NCBI GenBank assembly: GCA_016870855.1
Contig: VGAF01000001.1
Span: forward strand, 1 to 64,000
Source: Actinomycetota bacterium
Lineage (GTDB): Bacteria; Actinomycetota; Actinomycetes; Nanopelagicales; Nanopelagicaceae
Length of the DNA: 64,000 nucleotides
Direction of reading: 5' to 3'
Within the stretch, counting starts at the first letter, position 1. Each line of letters opens with the position of its first letter. Position numbers and translations under genes: made by a program. Below, one piece after another: positions 25,186 to 34,299 of the stretch. The notes beneath the pieces were generated by a model that was not told where the DNA came from, searched no databases, and saw only the letters and a list, made by a program, of their open reading frames with translations.

Positions 25186-26574
25186 TTACTGGAGATTCAT
25201 CAACTCGAGAACCGAAGCCTTAATCCGCTCCATCACTTCTCGAGTATTGGCCTCTGCATTCAAGCGCAGCAGCGGCTCGGTATTGGATGGCCTTACGTTA
25301 AACCACCAATCAGAGGCCGCCACCGTTAATCCATCTAACTCATCAAATTTGAGTGGTTCGGTTGAAGCTTGATAATGCTCTTTGATTCGCTTGATAGCAC
25401 TTTGCTGATCAACGACTCTTGTATTGATCTCTCCTGATAAGAAGTAGCGGTTGTACTTCGCTAAGAGCTCTGAGAGTTTGAGATTGGAATCTAGAAGGGC
25501 TGCAATAGCATGTAGCGCTGCCAGCATCCCAGAGTCCGCCCGCCAAAAATCTTTGAAGTAGAGATGGCCAGAATGTTCGCCGCCGAAGACAGCCTTATGT
25601 TCGGCCATCAACTTCTTTATAAAAGAATGGCCAACGCGACTTCGAATCGCCTTGCCGCCATTCTCTTCAATCACATTCGGTACCGTCCTGGAACAGATTA
25701 AGTTATAGATGACTGCGGCTCCAGGGTTTTTCTTCAACTCACGTTCTGCGATGAGCGCCGTAAGTGCAGAAGGTGAAACTAACTCACCTCTTTCATCAAC
25801 CAAGAAACATCTATCAGCATCGCCGTCAAAAGCAAGGCCAATATCTGCTTTCTTCTCCAAGACTAATTTCTGAAGAGCTTTCAGATTTTCTGGCTCAATG
25901 GGATTGGCTTCGTGATTCGGAAAAGTTCCATCAAGTTCAAAGAAGATTGGATGGAGTTCAGCGCTAATTCTTGACATTACTGGTGGGACGGTATGGCCAC
26001 CCATGCCATTTCCCGCATCTATAGCAACTATCAACTCTCGACCTTGATAGCTGCGATTAAAAGCGCCTTTGGTAAAAAGTGAGAATAGAAAATCAACATA
26101 ACTGGTTAATAGGTCAGATTCCCGAACCTTTCCAACGCTACGAAGTCCAAGCGGGGCGCCGTTTAAGATCTCGTTCTTGATCCAAGTTAGACCTGTTTCT
26201 TGGCTTATTGGGCGGGCACCGCTCAAGCAGAGCTTGATTCCGTTGTATTCGGCTGGGTTATGGCTTGCTGTAAACATCGCTCCGGGAAGATTTAATGAAC
26301 CAGATGCAAAATAAAGTTGATCGGTAGAAGCAAGACCGATTCGCATCACATCAAAGCTCTGGGAGGTAACTCCGTCGGAAAAAGCAGTCGCTAAATCTGG
26401 CGATGAGGGGCGCATATCTTCACCAATCACAACGGTAGCTGGCTCGCGCTGAAGTTCTAGAAAGCGAGCAAAGGCAACTCCGGCAGAAAATGCAAAGTCT
26501 TCAGTTAATTCACCATCAACTAAACCGCGAATGTCATAAGCCTTGATGATTCGCTCTACAGCTTCGTTATTCAT
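25186..26574 (-). CDS. manB: Phosphomannomutase/phosphoglucomutase
   Basis: 462 residues of the alpha-D-phosphohexomutase family. The active serine lies in TASHNPAEYNG, the metal loop is AFDGDADRCFLVD, sugar loop GGEHSGHL, and the phosphate loop RPSNTEPLLRLNAEA. It interconverts hexose-6-phosphates and hexose-1-phosphates for GDP-mannose or other nucleotide sugars. It follows the DUF3499 gene by 6 bases and precedes ahcY. Together with the nucleotidyltransferase at 31836-32819 it suggests a mannose-activation route. Confidence 0.93.
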   Translation of the reverse strand: MNNEAVERIIKAYDIRGLVDGELTEDFAFSAGVAFARFLELQREPATVVIGEDMRPSSPDLATAFSDGVTSQSFDVMRIGLASTDQLYFASGSLNLPGAMFTASHNPAEYNGIKLCLSGARPISQETGLTWIKNEILNGAPLGLRSVGKVRESDLLTSYVDFLFSLFTKGAFNRSYQGRELIVAIDAGNGMGGHTVPPVMSRISAELHPIFFELDGTFPNHEANPIEPENLKALQKLVLEKKADIGLAFDGDADRCFLVDERGELVSPSALTALIAERELKKNPGAAVIYNLICSRTVPNVIEENGGKAIRSRVGHSFIKKLMAEHKAVFGGEHSGHLYFKDFWRADSGMLAALHAIAALLDSNLKLSELLAKYNRYFLSGEINTRVVDQQSAIKRIKEHYQASTEPLKFDELDGLTVAASDWWFNVRPSNTEPLLRLNAEANTREVMERIKASVLELMNLQ

Positions 26575-26580
26575 TGACTA

Positions 26581-26952
26581 CTAGTTTTGTCTTGGAAGTA
26601 CTCGCAGATGTCCACGCCGGCCGACCTCAGGTTGCGAGTTACGTGGAACCGGATCACTCTTTGCAACTTCCCGGACTGCATCAGCAATTGACATTAGATC
26701 CTCAGCGCTGGGTTCTTCTCGAACGCCATCCTCTTCATGTCGAATAACGGTCCAGCCTCTTGGAACAGTCAATCGCTGGCTATGGGAATCACAGAAATCA
26801 AATGAATGTGGCTCGGCATATGTTGAAAGCGGACCAAGAACAGCCGTTGAATCTGGGTAGATATAAATCAGAGTTTTAGTGGCGCTCTCGCGACAACTAG
26901 TTTTGGAGCAACGCCGACCTGTGGTGCTTGGTTTTGATCGCGGCGATGACAT
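26581..26952 (-). CDS. DUF3499 family protein
   Basis: 123 residues. Zinc-ribbon-like cysteines are present: RRCSKTSCRESA near 14-25 and FDFCDSHSQRL near 52-62. The sequences TLIYIYPDSTAVLGPLST and VPRGWTVIRHE are characteristic of the actinobacterial DUF3499 family. The function is unknown. In actinobacteria it usually lies between whiB2 and the phosphomannomutase gene, as here. Its ATG has TAATCT six bases upstream and no Shine-Dalgarno, suggesting a leaderless mRNA. Confidence 0.88.
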   Translation of the reverse strand: MSSPRSKPSTTGRRCSKTSCRESATKTLIYIYPDSTAVLGPLSTYAEPHSFDFCDSHSQRLTVPRGWTVIRHEEDGVREEPSAEDLMSIADAVREVAKSDPVPRNSQPEVGRRGHLRVLPRQN

Positions 26953-26964
26953 GGCGCGAGATTA
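26953..26964 (-). promoter_or_regulatory. Putative leaderless -10 box (TAATCT) of DUF3499-manB-ahcY run
   Basis: On the minus strand TAATCT (26964-26959) is followed by six bases and the ATG at 26952. Transcription starting about seven bases after the box would begin at the A of the ATG. No Shine-Dalgarno is present. Confidence 0.5.
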
Positions 26965-26995
26965 GTCGGCTCAACTAGGGAAATGTGGGATGTGA

Positions 26996-28306
26996 TTACT
27001 TGGTTCGAGGTTGAATAACCGAGATATCAGCGCGCGGTCTAGCTGCGCTCTCAAGGGTCGCTGCGCTCTCAATAGGAAGATGAGTGACTCCATCCGAGGT
27101 GAGCCAGGACATACCTGCTCTGGCGCTAGAGAGATTTGAGATTGTGATCAAGCGGGTGTTTGCGGGAACTCGCCAATTCAGGATTTCCTCCCCCGATAGA
27201 TTCTCCGTAAAGCTCTCTCCATCGCGGCTCCGCCATTGAATTCGGGCGCGAATCACATCACCTACGAAAGTAATGCTTGGCTCTAGCCCGTAGATGTTAA
27301 AGCTAGCGTTTTCGAAAGCGGGCGAGGGAGCGCTCCACATGAAATCTGAGATTGAACCACTCTTAACTTCACTAAAAAGCGATGCGACAATTGATGTAGT
27401 AGCTGTGATCTTCAATCCGAAGTTTCCTTTACCTAAATCTAGATTCGCTAGCGGGATGTCTACTACTTCCCCAGCGTTAATCTCGATATTTCCCAGTTCG
27501 ACTGGGACATAAACGCCTTCTCTGGAGAGAACTTCTACCGAGACATTGGTGTCAACATCATCTGTACTCATCAAGCGCAATGTCCTAGTGATAGTACTTG
27601 AGCTTCCAAATGTGGCCGGTAATCCAGCGATGACTAACTCTGTACTTGGTGTAGATATAGGCGCAACGAAATCGCCACCAATGTTATTTAATCCCCGCAC
27701 ACGCTCATCAACCAAGAAGCTAGTTACGCGACCGCTTATCACTTTAACTTTTACTACTAAGCGATCGGCGCCAGGTAACAATGAGTCAATTCGAATCTCA
27801 CGCTCAGTTAGCGCTTTAACGGTGATACTTCGAGGCTCGCTCGGTCCATCTTCGGAATAGGTTGCTACCTCGGCGACCGCGTCACTCAGACCACTATTTA
27901 TAAGTATTAACTTGCCTTGGCTCGTGACATTTGCAGTCCCGCCAACAAACCATGATGTGGTAGCTCCAGAGATACATGTTGCAGCGCTAGTCCAACGACT
28001 TGCTTTGGTCTGTATTACCCAAGAATTTCTCGGATCACCTTGGACGATAATCGCGCCTCTCGCTAAAGCCGGCGTGCTAGTTGTCGCCTTGGTAAAGCTT
28101 GCATTGGCACGAACTAACTCTCTTATGCCGACCTGCCTGGAAGGCAAAAGCGCCGTGGAACGAGAGTCGTTAACCGCACCGGGGCAAGTCGTAACCGAGT
28201 AACTCTGGCTCACTTCACTTTCAATACTCACTTGTGGGAGGAAATATGCGATATGCGCAGCGATTATGAAGAAAAGTAAGGCAAAGGAGGCTCTTGTCTC
28301 TTTCAC
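26996..28306 (-). CDS. DUF5719-family membrane-anchored protein
   Basis: 436 residues. The N-terminus has one membrane helix (SFALLFFIIAAHIAYFLP), followed by a long extracytoplasmic beta-rich region with TCPGAV, CISGATTSWFVGGTANV and repeated TxTxxVDxNVxVEV strands. Actinobacterial DUF5719 proteins lie next to the large GT2 gene. It overlaps the upstream GT2 gene by four bases. The function is unknown; the location suggests help with envelope polymer export or glycosylation. Confidence 0.75.
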   Translation of the reverse strand: MKETRASFALLFFIIAAHIAYFLPQVSIESEVSQSYSVTTCPGAVNDSRSTALLPSRQVGIRELVRANASFTKATTSTPALARGAIIVQGDPRNSWVIQTKASRWTSAATCISGATTSWFVGGTANVTSQGKLILINSGLSDAVAEVATYSEDGPSEPRSITVKALTEREIRIDSLLPGADRLVVKVKVISGRVTSFLVDERVRGLNNIGGDFVAPISTPSTELVIAGLPATFGSSSTITRTLRLMSTDDVDTNVSVEVLSREGVYVPVELGNIEINAGEVVDIPLANLDLGKGNFGLKITATTSIVASLFSEVKSGSISDFMWSAPSPAFENASFNIYGLEPSITFVGDVIRARIQWRSRDGESFTENLSGEEILNWRVPANTRLITISNLSSARAGMSWLTSDGVTHLPIESAATLESAARPRADISVIQPRTK

Positions 28307-31300
28307 GCGAGCTCCTCTTCTTTCATCTCACTTCGTCTACGGCGAGCTGGTAACGCCAAGACAATCAAAGTGGTCATGGCTATGAATTGCAGCGATACCC
28401 AACCACGACGCGTTGTTCCATCGTGATAAATGATGAACTCGCCAGCTTCAGGAATTACGAAGCGAAGTACTCCACTATCTGTTTCTTGCGCATCAATAGC
28501 CCGGCCATTTAGAAGTAACTTCCACCTTGAATCAAACTTTTCAGTAATAATCACAGTTCCAGAAGAAGGAAGTGTTCCACTTGCTCCGACTGGACCGCTA
28601 GGTAGCGCAAGATATGTTCCATCAATTGATAAGAATGAAATGTGTGCAAGAGCGCCGGCGACTTTCCAAGTAATACCTTCGGTAGTTCTAGATGCCCGAG
28701 TGAATCCACCTACGCCATCAATGGTTCGCACTAAGTCTTTATTAAATGGCCGAGCGAGAAATACATATTTGATTCCGAACTCCGCCATGATCTGGCTCGA
28801 GTCAATTCCAGATCCGGTAACGAGATTGATAATCGCCTTGTTCACCACAGGTGATAGCCCCGTGGTTATGTCAGGTTCACCTAATTGAAGATCTCGCTCG
28901 CGCGCGACGAAGAATTTAGTTTCAGTTGGGCTGCTATTTATGACTAGAGTCTTAAATCGTTCATCTGTCTGGGCTTCTACGCTTAAGAAAGCCGGCAGCG
29001 CGGATCTCTCTTTGGTTTGTAACGGCGCTGAGGCAGCGCCTCCTACCCACCAGGCCACCGAAGCAAGTAACGAAAGAATCGAAAGTAGCGATGTGCTTCC
29101 CAAGAGCAGGTGTCGGTAATCAATCGCGCTCTCTGAGATCTTTGGTACATATTGATCAACCATCACCACGCCCGCAAGAACTGCGGCCAAGATTGGGATT
29201 ACCAAAAGACTTCCAACCCATAACGGTTCTGGGATGTATTGGCCATGTCCAGCTACTTGGCGAGACCCAAAGATTGCCGCCAGGCCAATGAAGACGAGCG
29301 CGACCTCGCCTAAGCGAGCGGTCTGACTTACAAAGAGCGCAATTACTGAGATGAATAGAACTGATGGGACAAGCCAGATTGGTGGCGCGCCAACGCCGCC
29401 AGGATTGGTGAGAATTATCGATAGCACATCACCGCCAGGAAGCGGTAAACCGGGATCAAGGAGAATTCTTGATGGATGGAGCATGAGTTCAAGTGACCAG
29501 GGCGCTGTGACAATAATTGGGGTAGCGACGATTGCAATACGTCGGATGTTTCTCGAATCGAAATCCTCTTTACTTAATCGACTTGGTTCAGCATTAAAAG
29601 CAAAGACATCAAGTACTACTAATAGGAACTGCCAGATTACGATTGCTCCGAAAGTTAGTGGTGAAAATGCAAAGACGATAGTTAATAGAATCGTTAACCA
29701 CCAGACTTTTCGCCAACTTAGCGACTCAAGAATCTCAAGATCTAGAAGGGCTCGCACCAACCACGGGCCAAGGACAAATAGAACGACGGTAGCTAGCCTT
29801 CCGGCATTAATTGCAGTCAATCCAAATGGAGCAAATGAGTAAAGCAGCGCAGCTCCGAGAGCAAGGTAGGGCAGATCGGTGAATTTCTTGGCCAGCAAAT
29901 AAGCGCCAATAAATGCGAGCGGCACAGCTAAGACAAAGAGAATCGAGATAAAGAGTTTGGCTTTAAATCCAGTGACCAGCGTTGCTGTCCCAAGAATTGC
30001 GATCCAGGGCGGCATATTTACACTCGAACCAAGGCCCACTATGTGCCACGAGTCCACATATTGGCGGAGTAGGTCCAATCCACTAGCAGGAGTAAGCGGC
30101 ATTGCACCACCCACTAAGTCCGCATATCTCCCTCTAAATGCAATCAGAGAGATTAAGAAGACGGCCATAAATGAGTTAAGGATCGGGCGTGACTTAATCG
30201 CAGTAAAGATAGAGGGCCCCTTAACGAGTTCGATATCAGCGTTTTCGGCCGCCTCATCGTTAAAGTCAATCGATGAAGTTTGAACGCTCTCTTCTCTCTT
30301 GGTGAGCGAGGTGGCGCGCCAAGTCCGAAGGAGCGCATCTCTAGTCTTTTCAATAGTTAGCGCAATTTGGGTTCCTCTTGGCGGCACGAAGCGCGCAACA
30401 ACTCGAGATGAAACAAGTCGCGTTGCCTTTCGGGCTCGTCGTGCGCGAATTAGATCTTGCGGTTGGAGAATCACGAGCGCGACGGCTGCTAATTCATCTA
30501 GGGCATAACCGGGAAGTTTCGCTAACAAATATCCAATTGAACGCAATATGGCCGAACTTAAAAGTTGTAGCGCGATGATTGGTAATAGCCAAAAAGTTGA
30601 ATTAGCTAGAAGTACGTATGCAGCATGGCGACGATCAAGAAGAAGTGGGCGATGAAGAAATGCATCGGTCACATCAATCTCGCGCCGTTCATTAGCGGCC
30701 GCTTCAGCATGGAATGCAATCGCAGCAGGGACGACTAGCGCCGAATGTCCTGCAGTATGAATTCGCCAACCGAGATCTACATCGTCTCGGAAGAGTGATA
30801 GCTCTTTATCGAAGCCGCCGATCTCTTCAAATACATCGCGACGGATTAGCGCGCCAGCAGTACTTACCGATAAGACTTCGGCGATTCCGCCATGTTGTCC
30901 TTGATCCTGTTCCCGGTATTCCAAGCCAGTCCACCGGGCGCCATTTCCCGCGATACTCACTCCCACTTCCAACAAATGGTTTCGGTCATACCAGCCGCGT
31001 AATTTGGGGCCGACGAGGGCGACATTTGGTTTCTCATCAATTGCCAATAACAATTCCCGGAGCGCTTCTGCTTGTGGTGCGCAATCATCATGAATCAACC
31101 AGATCCACTCAGTTACACCATCGGTAGCACGTTTAAGTTTTGTGCTGGCAAGGGCAATCTCAACTGCCAAGCCAAAGCCCGTCTCGCGTGGCGCACTTAG
31201 CGTTGTGATTCCAGCGTTCTTTAGTAACCGCGCTGAGTCATCACTTGAACCGGTATCAACTGCAATTACTTGATCTATCTCATGGCGCTGTTTTGTCAGC

Positions 31301-31401
31301 GATGCAACAACTTCTGGTAACCAAGTTGCACCATTGTGGGCAACGAGAATTGCAGTCACATGATGGCGTGACCGTAAGGAGTTTGAGATAGAAGTCGGCA
31401 T
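28303..31401 (-). CDS. Large glycosyltransferase family 2 membrane protein
   Basis: 1032 residues. The N-terminal GT-A domain (about 10-270) has VTAILVAHNGATWLPEV, AVDTGSSDDSARLL, WIWLIHDDCAPQ and LFRDDVDLGWRIHTAG. A long region with about a dozen membrane helices runs from about 400 to 770, followed by an extracytoplasmic domain and a C-terminal helix (about 1003-1021). This architecture is common beside whiB2 and DUF3499 in actinobacteria. The polymer or sugar is unknown. The next gene (DUF5719) overlaps its stop and is likely a partner. Confidence 0.85.
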   Translation of the reverse strand: MPTSISNSLRSRHHVTAILVAHNGATWLPEVVASLTKQRHEIDQVIAVDTGSSDDSARLLKNAGITTLSAPRETGFGLAVEIALASTKLKRATDGVTEWIWLIHDDCAPQAEALRELLLAIDEKPNVALVGPKLRGWYDRNHLLEVGVSIAGNGARWTGLEYREQDQGQHGGIAEVLSVSTAGALIRRDVFEEIGGFDKELSLFRDDVDLGWRIHTAGHSALVVPAAIAFHAEAAANERREIDVTDAFLHRPLLLDRRHAAYVLLANSTFWLLPIIALQLLSSAILRSIGYLLAKLPGYALDELAAVALVILQPQDLIRARRARKATRLVSSRVVARFVPPRGTQIALTIEKTRDALLRTWRATSLTKREESVQTSSIDFNDEAAENADIELVKGPSIFTAIKSRPILNSFMAVFLISLIAFRGRYADLVGGAMPLTPASGLDLLRQYVDSWHIVGLGSSVNMPPWIAILGTATLVTGFKAKLFISILFVLAVPLAFIGAYLLAKKFTDLPYLALGAALLYSFAPFGLTAINAGRLATVVLFVLGPWLVRALLDLEILESLSWRKVWWLTILLTIVFAFSPLTFGAIVIWQFLLVVLDVFAFNAEPSRLSKEDFDSRNIRRIAIVATPIIVTAPWSLELMLHPSRILLDPGLPLPGGDVLSIILTNPGGVGAPPIWLVPSVLFISVIALFVSQTARLGEVALVFIGLAAIFGSRQVAGHGQYIPEPLWVGSLLVIPILAAVLAGVVMVDQYVPKISESAIDYRHLLLGSTSLLSILSLLASVAWWVGGAASAPLQTKERSALPAFLSVEAQTDERFKTLVINSSPTETKFFVARERDLQLGEPDITTGLSPVVNKAIINLVTGSGIDSSQIMAEFGIKYVFLARPFNKDLVRTIDGVGGFTRASRTTEGITWKVAGALAHISFLSIDGTYLALPSGPVGASGTLPSSGTVIITEKFDSRWKLLLNGRAIDAQETDSGVLRFVIPEAGEFIIYHDGTTRRGWVSLQFIAMTTLIVLALPARRRRSEMKEEELA

Positions 31402-31439
31402 CTCACCGCCTTGATTAAGTTAGAAGATAAGGAAAGAGA

Positions 31440-31733
31440 TTACGCAGGTCGGCGCTTCAAGCGACGGCGTTCACGCTCTGAGAGTCCGCCCCAGATTCCA
31501 AATCTTTCATCATGGGCGAGAGCGTATTCCAGACATTCTTGGCGCACTTCGCAGGATAAGCAGACCCGCTTTGCCTCTCGGGTTGAGCCACCCTTCTCAG
31601 GAAAGAATGCTTCTGGATCGGTCTGAGCGCAGAGGGCGCGCTCCTGCCAAGAAAGCTCGACGACTTCGCCATTGCCTAATTGGATAGATGGACCGGGGTT
31701 GTAGTTCTGCTCTATACGACGAGCATCAGTCAT
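31440..31733 (-). CDS. whiB2: WhiB2/WhmD-like iron-sulfur transcription factor
   Basis: 97 residues. The four cysteines are Cys35, 58, 61 and 67, followed by FGIWGGLSERERRRLKRR. The RFGIWGG variant and the long N-terminal leader fit the WhiB2/WhmD subgroup, which governs septation in mycobacteria and sporulation in Streptomyces. AGGAG lies eight bases before the ATG. The location beside GT2 and DUF3499 genes matches the conserved whiB2 neighbourhood. Confidence 0.92.
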   Translation of the reverse strand: MTDARRIEQNYNPGPSIQLGNGEVVELSWQERALCAQTDPEAFFPEKGGSTREAKRVCLSCEVRQECLEYALAHDERFGIWGGLSERERRRLKRRPA

Positions 31734-31785
31734 CAGCTGAACTCCTACGACGGTGGCCGACCCCTAGGCCGGCTCAATAAGGAGA

Positions 31786-31814
31786 ATTACACGCTTGTAA
31801 GTCGCCCGAGTCAA
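31786..31814 (-). promoter_or_regulatory. whiB2 promoter, sigma-70-like
   Basis: On the minus strand TTGACT (31814-31809) and TGTAAT (31791-31786) are separated by exactly 17 bases. This gives a leader of about 45 bases with a Shine-Dalgarno before whiB2. It is the best -35/-10 pair I found for a gene with an ordinary leader. Confidence 0.65.
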
Positions 31815-31835
31815 GTTAGGAAGGGCAAAAAGAAC

Positions 31836-32819
31836 TCAAAATCCGAAGATTTCTCCACGTATTTTTGAACCACTTGTGACTCGAGAACCCGGTGCAATGT
31901 AGCTATTTTCAATCAATACATCGCTCTCTATGTGCGCTTTTTCGCCGACTATCGAGCCATTTACTATTGAATTTGCCTCAATTACAACTCCTGATTCTAG
32001 ATAGGAGCCTTCGCCCACCTTCGAGCTCGAGTGAAGTTGAACCTCTCTCATAACTAGCGTGTGATTTATAACTTCCGGGGTTGCCTTTGAGAGCGCAGGA
32101 TTTGAGATGAGATCTCGTGACGCGCGGATCATCGATTCAGGAGTTCCCATATCGATCCAATATCCACCATCAACATAGCCATAGATATTCTGACCTGAGC
32201 TAAGCAAGGCTGGAAAGGTCTCACGTTCAACGCTTACTACAGAGCCCTTTGGAATCTCTTTGAGCGCTCGGTTAGAGAAAATGTAGCAACCAGCATTGAT
32301 TGTCTTGGCGATTGGGTTATCCATTTTCTCGAGGAACTGTAGGACTTTGGAGTCAGCGCTAATTGGAACGCATCCATATGCCCTTGCATCTGAGACTTCG
32401 ACTAAATGCAACGTCACCGCAGCGTTGGAATCTATATGTAATTTAGCTTGAGCGGCTAAGTCATGCGCACTTAAGACATCGCCGTTGAAGATAAAGAGCG
32501 CTTCATTTTCACCTAGCTCTAGTTGTTGAGCCGCATTTGCGATAGCGCCACCTGTTCCAAGGGGCTCAGTTTCATAGGCGTATTTGATCTTTATTCCAAA
32601 ACGTGAACCATCGCCAAAATATGGTTCGAAGACATCAGCAAGATAAGAAGTAGCAAGGACGATCTCACTTATCCCAGCTTCGCGCGCCTTAATGATCTGA
32701 TGCTCCGTGACTGGTGCGCCCGCAATCTTCAACATCGGCTTTGGAGTTTTAGTAGTAAGTGGCATTAAGCGAGTGCCTTTGCCGCCAACCAGGAGAATCG
32801 CCTTATTTATCGGGATCAT
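31836..32819 (-). CDS. Sugar-1-phosphate nucleotidyltransferase (mannose-1-phosphate guanylyltransferase-like)
   Basis: 327 residues. The N-terminal nucleotidyltransferase signature is AILLVGGKGTRLMPLTTKTPKPML (about 7-30); GDVLSAHD is the metal site. The C-terminus is a short left-handed beta helix (EVQLHSSSKVGEGSYLESGVVIEAN...). In actinobacteria the homologue next to whiB2 (Rv3264c ManB) makes GDP-mannose from mannose-1-phosphate. Glucose-1-phosphate as substrate cannot be excluded. The ATG overlaps the dapC stop by one base. Confidence 0.85.
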   Translation of the reverse strand: MIPINKAILLVGGKGTRLMPLTTKTPKPMLKIAGAPVTEHQIIKAREAGISEIVLATSYLADVFEPYFGDGSRFGIKIKYAYETEPLGTGGAIANAAQQLELGENEALFIFNGDVLSAHDLAAQAKLHIDSNAAVTLHLVEVSDARAYGCVPISADSKVLQFLEKMDNPIAKTINAGCYIFSNRALKEIPKGSVVSVERETFPALLSSGQNIYGYVDGGYWIDMGTPESMIRASRDLISNPALSKATPEVINHTLVMREVQLHSSSKVGEGSYLESGVVIEANSIVNGSIVGEKAHIESDVLIENSYIAPGSRVTSGSKIRGEIFGF

Positions 32820-33883
32820 TAGCTCTTAATCCTTATCGCTGCCGCCTCGATATTTTCATCTGTTGCTGTTAGCGCAATTCGAATATGTTGGTTTCCAGAA
32901 TCGCCATAAAAGCTTCCCGGAGTGACTATTACTCCCCGATCGGCAAACCAGGCAACGCAATCCCAATCGTTTCTGCCATTCGTGCACCAGATATAAAGGC
33001 CCGCTTCCGAATGGTCAATTTGATAGCCGATCTCAGTTAGAGCGCTAGCCAGCTTCCTCCTTCGAGAGCGATAGCGCTCCGCTTGTTGCGCGACATGTTG
33101 CTCGTCACCGAGGGCGACCGCCATGGCTCGTTGAACAGGTAGCGGAACCATCATGCCCATGTGCTTTCGAATTTCTAGTAGCTTCTTGATTAGCAAGCTA
33201 TCGCCAATCGCAAAGGCAGCGCGATAACCAGCGAGATTGCTCCGTTTAGAGAGTGAGTGAAGCGCAATAAGTCCAGTGTTTTCACCATCCGCAAAATCGA
33301 GAATTGATCTGGCTTTCTTGGAATCTGGGAAAGGCAGATAGCACTCATCGCTTGCAACTGGAATTGAGTTATCTCTAGACCAAGCGAGAACTGATTCAAT
33401 TTCACTATCGCTATGTACCCGCCCAGTCGGATTCGAGGGCGAATTTAGCCAGACTAGATCGACGCCTTCTGTGGGCCAACTACTTGGATCTATATCAACT
33501 TCGATGACTTCGGCGTGATTTAGCAGGCCACCGACTTTGTAGGTGGGATAAGCGATCTTTGGAATCAAGATTCGCTTTGCCTCTAACAGGAATGGAAGTA
33601 GTGCAACCATCTCTTTTGAGCCAATTGTGGGAAGTACATCAAAGTCTCCCGATGCTCCCAATTTCTCTCGTCCATAGCGCTCCATAGATTCGCGGAGCTC
33701 TTTACTTCCGGTTGTTACGGGGTAACTAGGCGAGTTGGCGCTTGCTCTTAATACTTCTTGGATGAAATCCGGAGTTGGATCAACTGGGGTACCTTGGGAG
33801 AGATCGATTCCACCTTGTGGGTGAGCGCGAGCCTTTTGCCCATATGGAGCAAGGGCATCCCAAGGAAAATCCGGGAGTTTCAA
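32819..33883 (-). CDS. dapC: Succinyldiaminopimelate aminotransferase DapC
   Basis: 354 residues, fold-type I aminotransferase. The N-terminus PWDALAPYGQKARAHPQGGIDLSQGTPVDPTP is typical of actinobacterial DapC. PLP lysine Lys213 lies in SLSKRSNLAGY, and NSPSNPTGR and SDECYLPF are present. It makes N-succinyl-L,L-diaminopimelate for lysine and peptidoglycan. With dapD at 46897 two succinylase-pathway steps lie in the window. The fdxA-dapC order (7-base gap) matches mycobacteria. Confidence 0.92.
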   Translation of the reverse strand: MKLPDFPWDALAPYGQKARAHPQGGIDLSQGTPVDPTPDFIQEVLRASANSPSYPVTTGSKELRESMERYGREKLGASGDFDVLPTIGSKEMVALLPFLLEAKRILIPKIAYPTYKVGGLLNHAEVIEVDIDPSSWPTEGVDLVWLNSPSNPTGRVHSDSEIESVLAWSRDNSIPVASDECYLPFPDSKKARSILDFADGENTGLIALHSLSKRSNLAGYRAAFAIGDSLLIKKLLEIRKHMGMMVPLPVQRAMAVALGDEQHVAQQAERYRSRRRKLASALTEIGYQIDHSEAGLYIWCTNGRNDWDCVAWFADRGVIVTPGSFYGDSGNQHIRIALTATDENIEAAAIRIKS

Positions 33884-33890
33884 GAAGTCC

Positions 33891-34214
33891 TTATTCTGCG
33901 GGTTTCTTCTCGATTTGCAGCAACTTTGAGTGATCCTTACCGGTAGCTCCTACTTTGCTGGCGCCACCTGGGGAGCCAAGTTCATCGAAGAACTCAGAGT
34001 TAACTTCTTTAAATTCATTCCATTGGGATGGGACATCATCTTCGTAGTAGATCGCTTCGACAGGGCAGACCGGTTCGCAGGCGCCGCAATCAACGCACTC
34101 ATCAGGTTGGATGTAGAGCATCCGATCGCCCTCGTAGATGCAATCGACTGGGCACTCTTCGATACAGGACTTATCTTTAACATCCACACAAGGAAGCGCG
34201 ATCACATATGTCAC
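33891..34214 (-). CDS. fdxA: Seven-iron ferredoxin FdxA
   Basis: 107 residues from GTG 34214, with GAGGAG six bases upstream. Cysteines 9, 17, 21 and 25 and then 40, 43, 46 and 50 fit a 3Fe-4S plus 4Fe-4S ferredoxin: CVDVKDKSCIEECPVDC and CVDCGACEPVCP. The long C-terminal tail with SEFFDELGSPGG is usual for the actinobacterial FdxA/FdxC family. It is an electron carrier with unknown partner here. Confidence 0.95.
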   Translation of the reverse strand: MTYVIALPCVDVKDKSCIEECPVDCIYEGDRMLYIQPDECVDCGACEPVCPVEAIYYEDDVPSQWNEFKEVNSEFFDELGSPGGASKVGATGKDHSKLLQIEKKPAE

Positions 34215-34231
34215 GAGAGACTCCTCACCAC

Positions 34232-34253
34232 TTCTTTTAAAGTTCTTTTAAAG
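34232..34253. repeat. Tandem 11-bp repeat between fdxA and cysS
   Basis: TTCTTTTAAAG occurs twice back to back without a mismatch (34232-34242, 34243-34253). The copies are spaced by about one helical turn and lie in the divergent promoter region. This fits a pair of regulator sites, but the regulator is unknown. Confidence 0.6.
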
Positions 34254-34299
34254 GAGAAAAGAACCTACTTAGGCGGGTAATCGTACATAATTGAGAGAT

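Noticed and set aside
31734..31785. GGCCG-containing inverted repeat upstream of whiB2
   Set aside because: The paired arms are only four bases and self-complementary; not enough for an operator or terminator call.
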